Part shown: piece by piece, positions 1-9,618 of the stretch
Layout: each line of letters opens with the position of its first letter
Position numbering within the stretch: the stretch's first letter is position 1
Assembly (NCBI RefSeq): GCF_003944715.1
Contig: NZ_RWIT01000002.1
Location: 248,001-312,000, forward strand
Source: Hymenobacter rigui
Lineage (GTDB): Bacteria; Bacteroidota; Bacteroidia; Cytophagales; Hymenobacteraceae
Reading direction: 5' to 3'
Length of the DNA: 64,000 bases
Notes under the pieces: generated by a model
Seen by the model: the letters and a program-made list of their open reading frames with translations, nothing else
What the model was told of the DNA's origin: nothing
Databases searched by the model: none
Translations under genes and position numbers: made by a program

Positions 1-163
1 GGCTCCGGTGATTGTACTTGCTGAAGTTCCAGCACTTCCGGGCCGCCGGGCTGGGTTATTACACTTGCATTCATAGAAAGAAAAAGAACAGGGTTCCGGC
101 TGTAACCAGCCCTACCCCCCTACGTATGTTGCCCTGAATACGCTACGGTTGAGTATACCCCCG

Positions 164-658
164 ATGAAAAAACTACCTCGTTTGCCTCATTTTCTGCGCA
201 CTGCCGGCCAGCTTACCGGCCTGGCGGCCTGGCAAACCGGCCGTCTGTTCCGCCAGGCTGCCCGTACCGCTCTCGATGCGGTGCAGGATGTGCTGCGGGC
301 CGAGGTGGAAAAGGGCAACATGCGGCAGGTGCGGGAGTTTCTGACGGGCAAGGCCCTGCCCGCCGCCCGGGCCCTGCTGCTGGAGCGCATGGCCGCCCGG
401 GTGCTGGTGCGGCTGGGACTGCGCGGGGCACTGGCCAGCAATGTAGTCGGCTGGGTGCTGCCCGTGGTGCTGGAGCAGCTGCTGAAGGCCGCCCACAAAT
501 CGGGCGTGTTTGAGAAAGTGCGGGCCAACGCCACGGTGCAGGACACCCTGCACCGGCTGGATGAGCTGAAGCAGGCCACCTGGAAACGCCTCATGCCCGA
601 CCACGGAACCGGCGCCGAAGTGCTGCCTGATGACACCCCGCTGCCCCTTTCTGCGTAA
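164..658 (+). CDS. Hypothetical protein, 164 aa
   Basis: I do not recognise this protein. It is basic at the N-terminus, rich in Ala, Leu and Arg, and looks largely helical. A long hydrophobic stretch around residues 80-110 (GALASNVVGWVLPVVLEQLL) could sit in or on a membrane. I chose ATG 164, which starts MKKLPRLP, over an in-frame TTG at 149 because the extra five residues add nothing recognisable. GC-rich third positions match neighbouring host genes, so it is probably real. Confidence 0.6.
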   Translation: MKKLPRLPHFLRTAGQLTGLAAWQTGRLFRQAARTALDAVQDVLRAEVEKGNMRQVREFLTGKALPAARALLLERMAARVLVRLGLRGALASNVVGWVLPVVLEQLLKAAHKSGVFEKVRANATVQDTLHRLDELKQATWKRLMPDHGTGAEVLPDDTPLPLSA

Positions 659-768
659 ACCGGCCTTAAACCCAGGTTTTAAGTAAAAAATTCCCGCTTC
701 AGACGTTAGTTTTTTTTATTGATTTTGAAGCTATTCTACACAATCCAACTGCTGAAAGGCTCCCGTAA

Positions 769-1140
769 ATGGGCCCGATGAAACAAACACCTGAGCCGCC
801 GGCCGGAGAAAAATTGGTTTTCCCGCCTGCCCGCACGGCCCTGCGTGACTTATACCGCGCGGCCCGTCATTTGCCCTCCACCGACCCTTATGCTCCGGCT
901 CGTTTAGCTCGTATTGCTGATCAGGCGGAATACTTTCTCCAAAACTGGACTGCTGAAACTTGGCCCGCCGCTCTGCATTCCGGCCAGCCCCTGCCCGCCC
1001 GTCAGGTGTTGCTGGGCTGGGTGCTGATGGCCCAGCGGGAAATTAAGCAGACAGGTACTAGCCCCGGCACGGTATGGCCCTATGCTACCTGGCACCGCAT
1101 CTTCACCATGCTCCTGGCGGCCCTGGTTCCGTTTGCCTGA
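769..1140 (+). CDS. Hypothetical protein, 123 aa
   Basis: Unrecognised soluble protein. An ATG at 778 is an equally good start (MKQTPEPP). The sequence has several conserved-looking aromatic positions (LRDLYRAARHLP, YFLQNWTAETWP, WPYATWHRIF) and no signal peptide. It is followed within 25 bp by a strong terminator, which supports it as a monocistronic gene. Confidence 0.6.
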   Translation: MGPMKQTPEPPAGEKLVFPPARTALRDLYRAARHLPSTDPYAPARLARIADQAEYFLQNWTAETWPAALHSGQPLPARQVLLGWVLMAQREIKQTGTSPGTVWPYATWHRIFTMLLAALVPFA

Positions 1141-1160
1141 GTCAGGCCTGAACTGAAAAT

Positions 1161-1201
1161 AAAGAAGCCGTCTGACCTCCCAGGTCGGGCGGCTTCTTTT
1201 T
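1161..1201 (+). terminator. Rho-independent terminator
   Basis: AAAGAAGCCG pairs with CGGCTTCTTT and the inner GACCT pairs with AGGTC. G-T pairs bridge the two stems, and the right arm runs into a T stretch. It ends the transcript of the 769-1140 gene. Confidence 0.85.
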
Positions 1202-1321
1202 GACCCCTGGTCAGTTTGCGGAGCCGGCAATTCTGGTTTATTTACTTCCCGATGGATAACAGCACACGGGTATAGTGGCTGCCTCCGGTTCGTTTGCTTC
1301 TCATTAAGTCGGCTTGTTGCT

Positions 1322-1885
1322 ATGAATGCCTACCGCCCCGATGCCCGCACCCTGGCCATGCAGCGCCGGGAAGCCGAGTACGCCCGCATGGCCAGCATGG
1401 CCCATAAGGCCCGCTGGGTGAACTGGGCCGCCGTGGTATTCTGCGTGCTGCTGAGCCTTGACTGGGCCCTGCCGCTACAGCAGTTCACGGATGAGCCGGT
1501 GCTGGAGCGGCGGCCGGTTTCCATTGGTGCCTCCCTCTCCAATCCGCAGATGGCCTACCGCATCCTCACACCCCACGCCAGCTTCCGGCTGCATACCAGC
1601 CAGGCGTACCGCATTCAGGATGCTACGCGCGTAACGGTGTGGCGCACCCCGCTGCTGCGCATTGTGCGTCTGGTGAAGGCCCCTACCGTGCCGGCGGGCC
1701 GGGAGCCGTTTGCGCCCTACGGCGGCGGTATCTATAACTCAGCTATGGCCGCCTTTCCTATTCTGCTGCTGCTGGTGGCAGGCCTGGGGGTGTTACTCCC
1801 TTTTCCGCCGGAAACCCGCCTGAACACCTCCGTGGTAAGCGGACTGCTGTGGCTGGTGACGCTGGCCGTAATGGTCCTGTTTTAG
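1322..1885 (+). CDS. Membrane protein of unknown function, 187 aa
   Basis: An N-terminal hydrophobic segment (about residues 36-52, WAAVVFCVLLSLDWALPL) is followed by an extracytoplasmic-looking domain of about 85 residues. Two more membrane segments lie near residues 141-160 and 168-186. The N-terminal 30 residues are charged and probably cytoplasmic. I cannot assign a family. It stands alone between the terminator at 1161 and the PAP2 genes. Confidence 0.65.
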   Translation: MNAYRPDARTLAMQRREAEYARMASMAHKARWVNWAAVVFCVLLSLDWALPLQQFTDEPVLERRPVSIGASLSNPQMAYRILTPHASFRLHTSQAYRIQDATRVTVWRTPLLRIVRLVKAPTVPAGREPFAPYGGGIYNSAMAAFPILLLLVAGLGVLLPFPPETRLNTSVVSGLLWLVTLAVMVLF

Positions 1886-2035
1886 CCATCTGCCTAACCT
1901 GTCAAGTTTTTTTCCACTTATTTCGATTCTGAAGAACACCTTTAGGATTCCTTCAGAATGGCTCCGTATACTGTTTTCCTGCTCGGTTGAGCAAGGCATC
2001 AGGTTGATGAATACCGGTTTTTTTACGTGTACTAA

Positions 2036-2848
2036 ATGAACTTCTCTTTCCGCCAGCTAGGTGCAGGCGTGCTGCTGATGGCGGCTACTCACTTCTCTGC
2101 CCCGGCCCAGATTCTGCCCGCTACTCCGGCCGATACTACCCACAAATTCGAAAACCCGGCCGGCGTACCTGCCCCGGTAACCAAGCCCTGGTACAAAGGC
2201 AAACTGGTGAAAGCCACCGTGGTGCCGGCCCTGCTTATCGGCTACGGGGCGTACACCTTCAACGGCGGCGGCTTTTACACCAATCAGCAGGCCAACCGGG
2301 ATATTCACAAGCTCTTCCCCACCTACCGCACCAAGCTGGATAACCTGCTGATTTTCGCGCCCTACGCCGAGCTGGGCCTGGTGGCGCTGTCGGGCGTGGA
2401 GTCCCGCGACGACCGGTTGAATACACTGCTGGTCATTGGCAAATCGGAGCTGATTATGCTGGCCACGGTATTTACGGTGAAGAACCTCACCCGCGAAACC
2501 CGTCCTGATGGCTCCGACAACCTCTCGTTTCCCTCGGGGCACACGGCGCAGGCATTTCTGGCGGCCAGCATCGTACACACCGAGTTTCGGGACAAAAGCC
2601 AGTGGTACGGCATCGGGGCGTACACCATTGCCACCAGCGTAGCCGCACTGCGCATGATTAATACCAAGCACTGGCAGAGCGACGTGGTGGCGGGTGCCGG
2701 CTTCGGCATTCTGTCGGCGCACCTGGGCTACCTGACGCACCGCAACCGGTGGGGCCGCAAGCCCCGCATTCTGGAAGGCACCAGCTTCTCGCCCACCTGG
2801 ATGCCGGGTGGCATGGGCATGAGCGTGGTGTGGCGGCCAACCCACTAA
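2036..2848 (+). CDS. PAP2 family phosphatase, secreted/periplasmic
   Basis: The N-terminus is a signal peptide ending near APAQ. The three PAP2 phosphatase motifs are in order: KNLTRETRP, then PSGH (FPSGHTAQAF), then a third motif with the catalytic His (MINTKHWQSDVVAG). Members of this superfamily remove phosphate from lipid phosphates or related substrates at the outer face of the inner membrane. There is little hydrophobic sequence outside the signal, so this is the soluble-type PAP2 seen in many Bacteroidota. A second PAP2 gene starts 15 bp downstream, and the two are probably co-transcribed. The substrate cannot be read from the sequence. Confidence 0.88.
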   Translation: MNFSFRQLGAGVLLMAATHFSAPAQILPATPADTTHKFENPAGVPAPVTKPWYKGKLVKATVVPALLIGYGAYTFNGGGFYTNQQANRDIHKLFPTYRTKLDNLLIFAPYAELGLVALSGVESRDDRLNTLLVIGKSELIMLATVFTVKNLTRETRPDGSDNLSFPSGHTAQAFLAASIVHTEFRDKSQWYGIGAYTIATSVAALRMINTKHWQSDVVAGAGFGILSAHLGYLTHRNRWGRKPRILEGTSFSPTWMPGGMGMSVVWRPTH

Positions 2849-2862
2849 CGCAGCAGCCCGAC

Positions 2863-3579
2863 ATGCAGGAGCGCCTGATTCGGTTTTACCAGAAGGCTCT
2901 GGCAGCCGTGCGGGGCCACGGGCCCCTGGTGGCTCTGCTCATGCTGGGCCTGGGCGTGCCGTGGTTTATTTTCGCGGAAGTGGCCGAAGACATCTGGGAA
3001 AGCGGCGGCTTCATCGGCGACCAAACCATTCTGCGCTGGATACACCAGCTGGAAAGCCCCGGTCTGGATACGCTGGCCCTGGCCCTGACCACGGCGGGTG
3101 GCCCGGTAGTAATGTCGACTGTTGGCGGGATAATTACGCTGTGGCTGCTGTGGCGGCACTGCTCCACGCAGGCCCTGTTTTTTGCGCTTTCGGTGGGCGG
3201 GGCCGTGGCGCTCAACGTGGTAACCAAGCTGGTATTCGGGCGGCCCCGGCCGGCGCTGTGGGAATCCATTGCGCCGGCCAAGTTTTACAGCTTTCCCAGC
3301 GGGCACGCTATGGGCTCGGCGGCACTGGCAGCGGCGCTGGGGTTTCTGGTGTGGCAGCAGCCGTGGCGGTGGCCGGTGTGGGTGCTGGGCAGCCTGTTCG
3401 CCCTGGGCGTCGGCCTGTCGCGCATGTACCTGGGCGTGCATTTCCCTTCCGATGTGCTGGCCGGCTGGGTCTGCTCCATTGGCTGGGTCACGGGCCTGCA
3501 CCTGCTCCTCTCCTCCGATTTGCAGCAACTCCGTAGCTGTTGGCAGTCCAGCCTCCGCTTCTGGCACCGGCCAGCCTGA
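2863..3579 (+). CDS. PAP2 family membrane phosphatase
   Basis: The start was moved to ATG 2863, just after the upstream PAP2 stop. The longer reading from 2749 would lie inside that gene. The 238-residue protein has five or six membrane segments and all three PAP2 motifs: KLVFGRPRP, SFPSGHAMGS and SRMYLGVHFPSDVLAG. This is the layout of undecaprenyl-pyrophosphate or phosphatidylglycerophosphate phosphatases, which recycle lipid carriers on the periplasmic side. Which lipid it uses is unknown. It ends before a shared bidirectional terminator. Confidence 0.88.
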   Translation: MQERLIRFYQKALAAVRGHGPLVALLMLGLGVPWFIFAEVAEDIWESGGFIGDQTILRWIHQLESPGLDTLALALTTAGGPVVMSTVGGIITLWLLWRHCSTQALFFALSVGGAVALNVVTKLVFGRPRPALWESIAPAKFYSFPSGHAMGSAALAAALGFLVWQQPWRWPVWVLGSLFALGVGLSRMYLGVHFPSDVLAGWVCSIGWVTGLHLLLSSDLQQLRSCWQSSLRFWHRPA

Positions 3580-3604
3580 CGAGCTTCCCATTCATGAACA
3601 ACGC

Positions 3605-3649
3605 AACGGCCCGTTCCCCCGCACTATGTGGGGAGAACGGGCCGTTTTC
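3605..3649. terminator. Bidirectional terminator between PAP2 and RND genes
   Basis: AACGGCCCGTTC pairs with GAACGGGCCGTT, and an inner CCCC pairs with GGGG. T-rich tails occur on both strands. It separates the rightward PAP2 pair from the converging RND operon. Confidence 0.85.
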
Positions 3650-3669
3650 AATTCTGCCGGTTTGGTGTG

Positions 3670-6600
3670 CTACACCACGGGTTCCGGCTTCCGGTCGTAG
3701 GCCAGGCGCAGCAGGCTGGGCAGCACCACCAGCAACAGCGGCAGCGCCAGCAGCAGGCCGCCAATTACGGCAATGGCCAGCGGCTGGTGCAGCTGCGCAC
3801 CGGCCCCAATGCCCAGAGCCAGCGGCAGCAGCGCCGCAATGGCCGAAAGGGCCGTCATGAGCTTGGGGCGGAGGCGGGCGGCAATAGCGTAGCCGATGGC
3901 CTGCTCCACCGGGGCTTCCCGGCGGGCATCATTAAACTGCTGCAGGGTGAAAATGGCGTTTTCGCCGATGATGCCCACCACCATAATCAGGCCGGTGTAG
4001 GAACCTACGTTCAGGGGGGTGTTGGTCAGGTACAAAGCGAGCGTGCCGCCGGCCGGCCCCAGCACCGCCACCAGCAGAATGAGCCCCGCCGCCTTGATTT
4101 CGCGAAACAGAAACAGCCCCACCGCAAACACCAGCAGGCAGGCTGAGGCCAGGATGGTAAGCAGCTCCTGAAACGACTGCTGCTGCTCGGCGTAGGAGCC
4201 GCCGAACTGCAGAAAATAGCCCGGAGGCAGGGCCAGGTCACGGTCCAGCTTCCGGCGGATTTCCGTCATGGCCGAGCCCAGGTCGCGGCCGTTGAGGCGG
4301 GCCGTAACGGCCGTCATGGCCTGCAGGTTTTCGCGCTCCAGCTCCGCCTCCCCGGCCGATACGCTCACCACTGCCAGCTCATCGAGGCGGCGGCGCTGGC
4401 CTCCGGGCAGAAACACGGGCTCGGCCTGCATCTGCTGGAGCGTGGCCTGCGCCGCGCCGGGGTAGCGCAGCCGGATGTTGAGCAGCTGCTCGCCTTCCAG
4501 CACGCTGCCCGCCACCACACCGCCCAGCTGGGTCTGGAGCTGACTCTGAAAATCGAGGCCGGTGATGCCAAACTGGGCCAGCCGGCGGGCATCGGGGCGC
4601 ACATCCACGGCCGGGCCCATGCGCACAATGCCGTTGAATACATCGGCCGTGCCGGCCGTGTGCTCCACTATGCCCGCCACCGTATCGGCCAGGGCGTAGC
4701 GGGTAGCGGCGTTGGGCCCGAATACCTTGATTTCAATGGGCTGCACCGTGCTCATCAAATCCCCCAGCATGTCGCCAATTACCTGCCCAAAGTCAATGAT
4801 CAGGGCCGGCTGCGAACTTTCGATGCGCTGTCGGATATCGTCAATGACCTCCTCCGTGGTGCGCTGCCGGTCAGTTTTCAGCCGGATCAGGAAGTCACCG
4901 CTGTTGGGCTCGGTGATGAAAAAGCCCATTTGCGTGCCGGTACGCCGCGAGTAGCTCGCCACTTCGGGCACCTGCACGATGAGCTTCTCGGCGGCGCGCA
5001 GCATCCGGTCGGTTTCTTCCAGGGAGGTGCCGGGCGGCGAGTTGTAATCCAGCACAATGGCCCCTTCGTCCATATCCGGCAGGAAGCCCGTTCCCAGCCG
5101 GGGCACAATAAACGCCATCAGCCCCACCAGCAGCGCCACGCCCACCACGCTGTAGGCCGGGTGCCGGATAACGGAACGGACCCACGGAATTTCGTGGTGG
5201 GCAGTTTCGGTGAGGCTATCGGCTGTTGCAGCGCTTTCTTCCTCAGCAGCCACTGGCCGTGGGCTGCCAGCTTGCTTCCTGGACAGCAGCAGATACAGCA
5301 CCGGCAAACCCAGCCAGGCCACCAGAAACGAGCACACCAGGGCCACAACCATGGTGGTAGCCAGCACCTTGAAATAGGCCCCGGCCACGCCGCCCAGCAG
5401 CACGAACGGCAGAAAAATAACGATGGTGCTGAGCGAGGAACCCACCAGCGCCGGCAGCAGGTGCTGCACGGAGCGGGCTACTACTTCGCCGACGGTGGCC
5501 TGCGGGTGCTCCTCACCCACCCGGTGCAGCTGCTCCACCATCACCACAGCATCGTCAATCATGAGGCCGATGGCGGCGGCCAGGGCGCCCAGCGTCATGA
5601 TGTTGAAGGAGTAGCCCAGCCCGAAATACAGCACCGCCAGCGTGAGGCTGAGAGCCATGGGAATGGTGAGCAGGATGGTGAGCGAGGCCCGCCAGGAGCG
5701 CAGGAACAGGGCCGTTACCACCAGGGCCAGGGCCAGGCCAATCCAGAGGGCCTCCTGCACCGAGCGCACCACTTCCGACACGAAATCGGCCTGGTCGTAG
5801 TAGGGCCGCAGAGTAATGCCGCGCGGCAGCCCGGCCTGCACGGCTTTCACCTTGGCCCGCACCCCTTCCGACACCAGCACTACGTTGGCATCGGGCTGGC
5901 GCACCACCGAAATCAGCACTGCATCGTGGCCGTTGGCGTTAATGCGGGTGTATTCGGGCTGCTCGCCCAGGCGCACGGTGGCCACGTCGGCCAGGCGCAC
6001 AATGCGGCGGCCGTCGTTGCGCAGCACCACGTTTTCGAGGTCTTCCTTGCGCTCGATGGTGGCATCCGTAATGGTCAGGTAGAGGCGGCGGTAATCGGTG
6101 AGGTAGCCGTTGCTCTGCACGAAATTGGTCTGGCCCAGCATGGTGCTCACATCGTTGGGCGTGATGCCCAGGGCCGCCAGCTGATCGGGCTGCAGCTCCA
6201 CCTGGTACTCCTTGGTGCGCCCGCCCTGCACCTGCACCGACGACACGCCTTCTACCTGCGACAAAAACGGCTTAACGGTGTACAAAGCCAGCCGGCGCAG
6301 CTCCAGCGCCGAGCGGCCCGGCGCTTCCAGCGTGTAGCCCATTACCGGCAGAATGGCCGGATTCATACGCTCCACGCTGATCTGGGTGCCGGCCGGCAAA
6401 TCGGCCCGGATCTGGTTCAGGCGGCTTTCAATGGTCTGCTGGCTGCGCACCACGTCCACATTCCACTCCAGGTAAGCCGATATTTCGCAGCTGCCCCGGC
6501 TGGTAGTGGAGCGCAGCAGCTTCAAGCCCGGCACCTGCTTCATGGCGTCTTCCATGGGCTTGGTCACCGTCACCATCATGCGGTCCACGGGCTGCAGGCC

Positions 6601-6750
6601 GTTGTCGGCAATAACCTTCACCTTCGGGAACGTGACTTCCGGAAACAGCGCCACCGAGATGCGCCGGTACGCCAGCACACCCAGCGCCAGTGCCAGCGCC
6701 AGCAGCACGGCAATGGGTGCTTTATAGGCTTGAAAAACAGAAGGACGCAT
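3670..6750 (-). CDS. RND efflux pump inner-membrane transporter
   Basis: At 1026 aa this is the full length of an AcrB/CusA-type RND pump. Residues 10-28 form TM1, followed by a large porter domain, and hydrophobic blocks are repeated in each half. TM4 carries GLMIDDAVVMVE near residue 395; the Asp pair is the proton-relay signature of the HAE (drug) group. The second-half start (GFLPDMDEGAIVLDYNSPPG) resembles the metal group, so drug versus metal substrate is unresolved. It is the last gene of a minus-strand operon after the outer-membrane channel and adaptor genes. Protons drive export, and the pump should dock to both partners. Confidence 0.93.
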   Translation of the reverse strand: MRPSVFQAYKAPIAVLLALALALGVLAYRRISVALFPEVTFPKVKVIADNGLQPVDRMMVTVTKPMEDAMKQVPGLKLLRSTTSRGSCEISAYLEWNVDVVRSQQTIESRLNQIRADLPAGTQISVERMNPAILPVMGYTLEAPGRSALELRRLALYTVKPFLSQVEGVSSVQVQGGRTKEYQVELQPDQLAALGITPNDVSTMLGQTNFVQSNGYLTDYRRLYLTITDATIERKEDLENVVLRNDGRRIVRLADVATVRLGEQPEYTRINANGHDAVLISVVRQPDANVVLVSEGVRAKVKAVQAGLPRGITLRPYYDQADFVSEVVRSVQEALWIGLALALVVTALFLRSWRASLTILLTIPMALSLTLAVLYFGLGYSFNIMTLGALAAAIGLMIDDAVVMVEQLHRVGEEHPQATVGEVVARSVQHLLPALVGSSLSTIVIFLPFVLLGGVAGAYFKVLATTMVVALVCSFLVAWLGLPVLYLLLSRKQAGSPRPVAAEEESAATADSLTETAHHEIPWVRSVIRHPAYSVVGVALLVGLMAFIVPRLGTGFLPDMDEGAIVLDYNSPPGTSLEETDRMLRAAEKLIVQVPEVASYSRRTGTQMGFFITEPNSGDFLIRLKTDRQRTTEEVIDDIRQRIESSQPALIIDFGQVIGDMLGDLMSTVQPIEIKVFGPNAATRYALADTVAGIVEHTAGTADVFNGIVRMGPAVDVRPDARRLAQFGITGLDFQSQLQTQLGGVVAGSVLEGEQLLNIRLRYPGAAQATLQQMQAEPVFLPGGQRRRLDELAVVSVSAGEAELERENLQAMTAVTARLNGRDLGSAMTEIRRKLDRDLALPPGYFLQFGGSYAEQQQSFQELLTILASACLLVFAVGLFLFREIKAAGLILLVAVLGPAGGTLALYLTNTPLNVGSYTGLIMVVGIIGENAIFTLQQFNDARREAPVEQAIGYAIAARLRPKLMTALSAIAALLPLALGIGAGAQLHQPLAIAVIGGLLLALPLLLVVLPSLLRLAYDRKPEPVV

Positions 6751-6813
6751 GGAGTTGGGAGCTGGGAAGTAAAAGACAGGAGCCAGGAGTTGGCCTGACC
6801 TTGGTGCGTATTA

Positions 6814-7033
6814 GACCGTCATTCCGAGCGAAGCAAAGCGGAGTCGAAGCATCTCCACCACTTCGTAGGCTGGGGGCCCAGGATTGAACCTGGGCTATGG
6901 AACGGTTGATATTGGAGTGTCATTAACTTAGCCAGCGGTAGAAACGCTGCGCATTCGCGGACGCCAGATGAAGTATGACTATTACGTTGGCAATGTCAGC
7001 ACACGAGATTCCTCCTATCGTTGGAATGACGTT
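6814..7033. repeat. MITE-like element with inverted ends
   Basis: The gap between the pump and adaptor genes carries two outward-related copies of one motif. The left end reads GACCGTCATTCCGAGCGAAG and continues to GCATCTC. The right end, read on the opposite strand, begins GAACGTCATTCCAACGATAG and continues to GGAATCTCGTG. This GTCATTCCGAG...ATCTC motif is familiar to me as a dispersed intergenic repeat in Hymenobacter-like genomes. About 150 bp of unrelated sequence lies between the ends. No ORF is plausible. Confidence 0.7.
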
Positions 7034-7062
7034 CTGATAGCTCCCAATGACCTTCTACCAAC

Positions 7063-8052
7063 TCACCTCGTCAGCTTCACGGCGGCGGTATCGTCGAGGC
7101 CGTAGTTGCCGGTCAGCACAATACGGTCGTGGGGCGAGAAAACGGGGCTTTTGATGACGATGCGGCCGTTTTGCTCGGGTCCGGGCTGCACCGGCACCTT
7201 CACGGCGGTGCTGTCGTTGAGCAGGCGCATCACCCAGAAGCTGGTCTGGGTTTCGTCGGTCAGTACGGCTTCGCGGGGCAGGGTACGGGCCAGCTGGGGG
7301 GCAGTTTTATCAAGGTCGATGGTGACGGCCAGGTTCTCGGGCAACTGGGGCACTTTGCCCAGGGGCCGGACGGTATAGCGCTGCGTCTGCACGGCCACGT
7401 CGGCGGCGGGCAGGGGCTCGGCCACGCGGCCCGTCAGCACCCGGCCATCGGGCAGCGTAATGCGGCAGCTCTGGCCGGTGTGCACGTAGCGCAGCTGGGT
7501 CACGGGCACATCCAGCACGAAGCCAAAGCGCGACTGGTCGTATACGGTGCCCAGCTGCTCGCCATCCTGCACGTAGTCGCCGGCCAGCTTATCCACGGTA
7601 GCCAGCACCCCGCCCCGGGGGCTCGGAATCCGGATGATACCGCTGAACCGCAGCTTCGGGTCGCCGGTGAGGCGGTCCAGATGCAGGGTGCGCGACTCCT
7701 TGGTTTGCAGAGTGAATACCGTCTGGCCGGCGCGTACCTGCTGGCCCGGCACCGGCACCGGGGCCATGAGGTAGCCGGTGGTAGTAGCCCGCAGCACATC
7801 TTTGGCCGGGTAGGCCGTTACCCCGCTCAGGTGCAGCACATCGGCCACCGTATCGGCGGCTACGTAGCCCACCGTTACGGCGGCGCGGGCGTGCACTTCC
7901 TCCTCTTCAGCCGAAGCTTCATCGGCCGTTCCGCCGGAGCTGCCGCCGCAGGCCTGGGTGAGCAGCGCCAGGAGCAATAGCCCGCCCCCCCGGCGCCGAA
8001 CCAGGCCGGTACGGTTGACGAAGTGCTTCAGAACAGTATCAGGAATAGTCAT
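7063..8052 (-). CDS. RND efflux periplasmic adaptor lipoprotein
   Basis: A 329-residue HlyD/AcrA-like membrane fusion protein. A lipobox (LTQAC, Cys35) after a Leu-rich segment indicates lipid anchoring. The body has a biotinyl-lipoyl-like beta region (GYLMAPVPVPGQQVRAGQTV), a short barrel domain and a membrane-proximal domain, with only a short hairpin. It bridges the inner-membrane pump at 3670 and the TolC-like channel at 8095. It lies 42 bp downstream of the channel gene, so it is in the same operon. Confidence 0.9.
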   Translation of the reverse strand: MTIPDTVLKHFVNRTGLVRRRGGGLLLLALLTQACGGSSGGTADEASAEEEEVHARAAVTVGYVAADTVADVLHLSGVTAYPAKDVLRATTTGYLMAPVPVPGQQVRAGQTVFTLQTKESRTLHLDRLTGDPKLRFSGIIRIPSPRGGVLATVDKLAGDYVQDGEQLGTVYDQSRFGFVLDVPVTQLRYVHTGQSCRITLPDGRVLTGRVAEPLPAADVAVQTQRYTVRPLGKVPQLPENLAVTIDLDKTAPQLARTLPREAVLTDETQTSFWVMRLLNDSTAVKVPVQPGPEQNGRIVIKSPVFSPHDRIVLTGNYGLDDTAAVKLTR

Positions 8053-8094
8053 GGGAGAAGTCAGTGGTAGCGGACGGTTGTGGAGGCACGGCCA

Positions 8095-9399
8095 TCATTC
8101 GCCCAGATAATCAAGGGCGTATAGCGTGCGAAGCCGCTCAGTTTCGGCCTGCGTGAGGCTGAACTGGAAGCCCCGGTAGCTGTTCACCAGCTGCAGGTAA
8201 TCCAGAATGGTTATATCACCGGTGGTCAGCTGTTGCCGGCCGGCATCCACCAGGGCCGCCGCAATGCGCAGCTGCTCCCGGATGCTGGCAATCAACTGGT
8301 CCGACTCGCGGGTGAGGCCCTCCAGCTGCTGGTACTGCTGGCGGCGCTGGGTAGTCAGAAAGGTGCGGTAGCCCACCCGAATCTGCTCCGCCAGCCGAAT
8401 CCGCTCGTAGCCCAGCTGCCGCTGGTGCCCGTCAAAGATTGGCACCGACAAGGCTAGGCCGCCGCTAAACCCAAAGCTGCGCCCCAGATACAGCGGCGAC
8501 GGGTTGGCCGACTGCAGGCCCGCATCCAGCACCCAGCGCAACTGCGGGCGGTAGCGCAAATCCACGGCCTCCCGGTCCAGACGCAGGCGCAGGCTATCAA
8601 GCTGATATTGGCGCTGCGTAATGGAATTGAGGCCGGCCAGCGCCCGGTGCGTAGGCGGCCGGGGCTGCTCCAGCAGCACCAGGGCGGTATCGGCGGCACC
8701 AGCCAGGTAGCGCAGCGTGCCCAGCTCGCGGCGGTACGTGAGGCGGGCCTGCTGGGTGGTTACCTGCTGGTTGCGCAGGGAGGCGTAAAACGCCAGATAC
8801 TGAGTTTGTTTATACACCCCGGCATTCACCAGTTGGCGCAGCTGCCCATCCTGGCGGCGCAGCTGGCCCAGCAGATTCTGATTGTAGCTCCACTGCTGCT
8901 CCGCGGCAAAGGCCGTCAGAAACTGGTCGGTGATGTTGCGGCGCACGTCTAGGGCAGCCAACTGGCGGGTATTGCGCAGCACCAGCCCCTGACTTTGCAG
9001 AATGCGGTAGTCGTTGCGTAGTACCGGGCCGTTGAGCAGGGGCTGGCTCACGCTGGCAAAAGCCGCGTAGTTGCCGCCGTTGGAAACGGCCTCATCGTAG
9101 CCCAGACCACCTTCGCCGTTGGCTTTGCGGCCGAAGATAGGCGCGGCCACGGCCGCGCCGGTACCTGCCACCTGAGGCCGCTGCTGCGCCGCCCGAATCA
9201 GGCTATCCACGCGGTTTTGGCTTACCTGCCCGGCGTAGTCGCGCAACAACGGGCTGGTATTGCGGGCCAGCGCCAGAAACTCGTCCAGGGTCCGCAGCTC
9301 GTTGCTTTGCGCGTGCACCGGACCCACCGACAGCAGCCAGCAGCCCAGCCCCAGCAGCCAGCAACCCACTAATCGGAAATAAAAAACAGGAGTAGCCAA
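8095..9399 (-). CDS. TolC-family outer-membrane efflux channel
   Basis: 434 aa with a signal peptide (cleavage near VHAQ, residue 31), followed by the two long coiled-coil repeats of TolC proteins. Typical elements are TLDEFLALARNTSPLLRDY at the mature N-terminus and QLTTGDITILDYLQLVNSYR near the C-terminus. It is the first gene of the efflux operon, an unusual order since many operons place the channel last. It is divergent from the response regulator at 9619, which probably controls it. Confidence 0.92.
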   Translation of the reverse strand: MATPVFYFRLVGCWLLGLGCWLLSVGPVHAQSNELRTLDEFLALARNTSPLLRDYAGQVSQNRVDSLIRAAQQRPQVAGTGAAVAAPIFGRKANGEGGLGYDEAVSNGGNYAAFASVSQPLLNGPVLRNDYRILQSQGLVLRNTRQLAALDVRRNITDQFLTAFAAEQQWSYNQNLLGQLRRQDGQLRQLVNAGVYKQTQYLAFYASLRNQQVTTQQARLTYRRELGTLRYLAGAADTALVLLEQPRPPTHRALAGLNSITQRQYQLDSLRLRLDREAVDLRYRPQLRWVLDAGLQSANPSPLYLGRSFGFSGGLALSVPIFDGHQRQLGYERIRLAEQIRVGYRTFLTTQRRQQYQQLEGLTRESDQLIASIREQLRIAAALVDAGRQQLTTGDITILDYLQLVNSYRGFQFSLTQAETERLRTLYALDYLGE

Positions 9400-9618
9400 G
9401 GGCAGTGAGCTGGTTGAACGACTGCAAAACAGGAAACCGATTCTGAAGAAATTTTGGAGTTGCTAATTTTCGGTTCTGCGGCCGGCTCCGAGGGAGCTTT
9501 CCTACGCTGTCTGTGCTGGCTGGTTGCCCGCTCCCATAACTCCAGAATATCTTCAGATTTATCCTCCAAATTGCCCGCCTACCGCTCCGTTTGTTCTTCT
9601 GTTTACCGCTCCCCTCCC
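9400..9618. promoter_or_regulatory. Divergent intergenic control region
   Basis: This 219-bp gap lies between the start codons of the efflux operon (leftward) and the response regulator (rightward), so both promoters must be here. It contains AT-rich patches (for example GCTAATTTTCGG near 9460) but no perfect TAnnTTTG box that I would assign. A binding site for the regulator is expected here on context alone. Confidence 0.4.

Noticed and set aside
4660-6798. A 712-codon plus-strand open frame
   Set aside because: It is the antisense of the RND pump gene; high GC keeps it open, and its composition (His/Gln-rich) is not protein-like.
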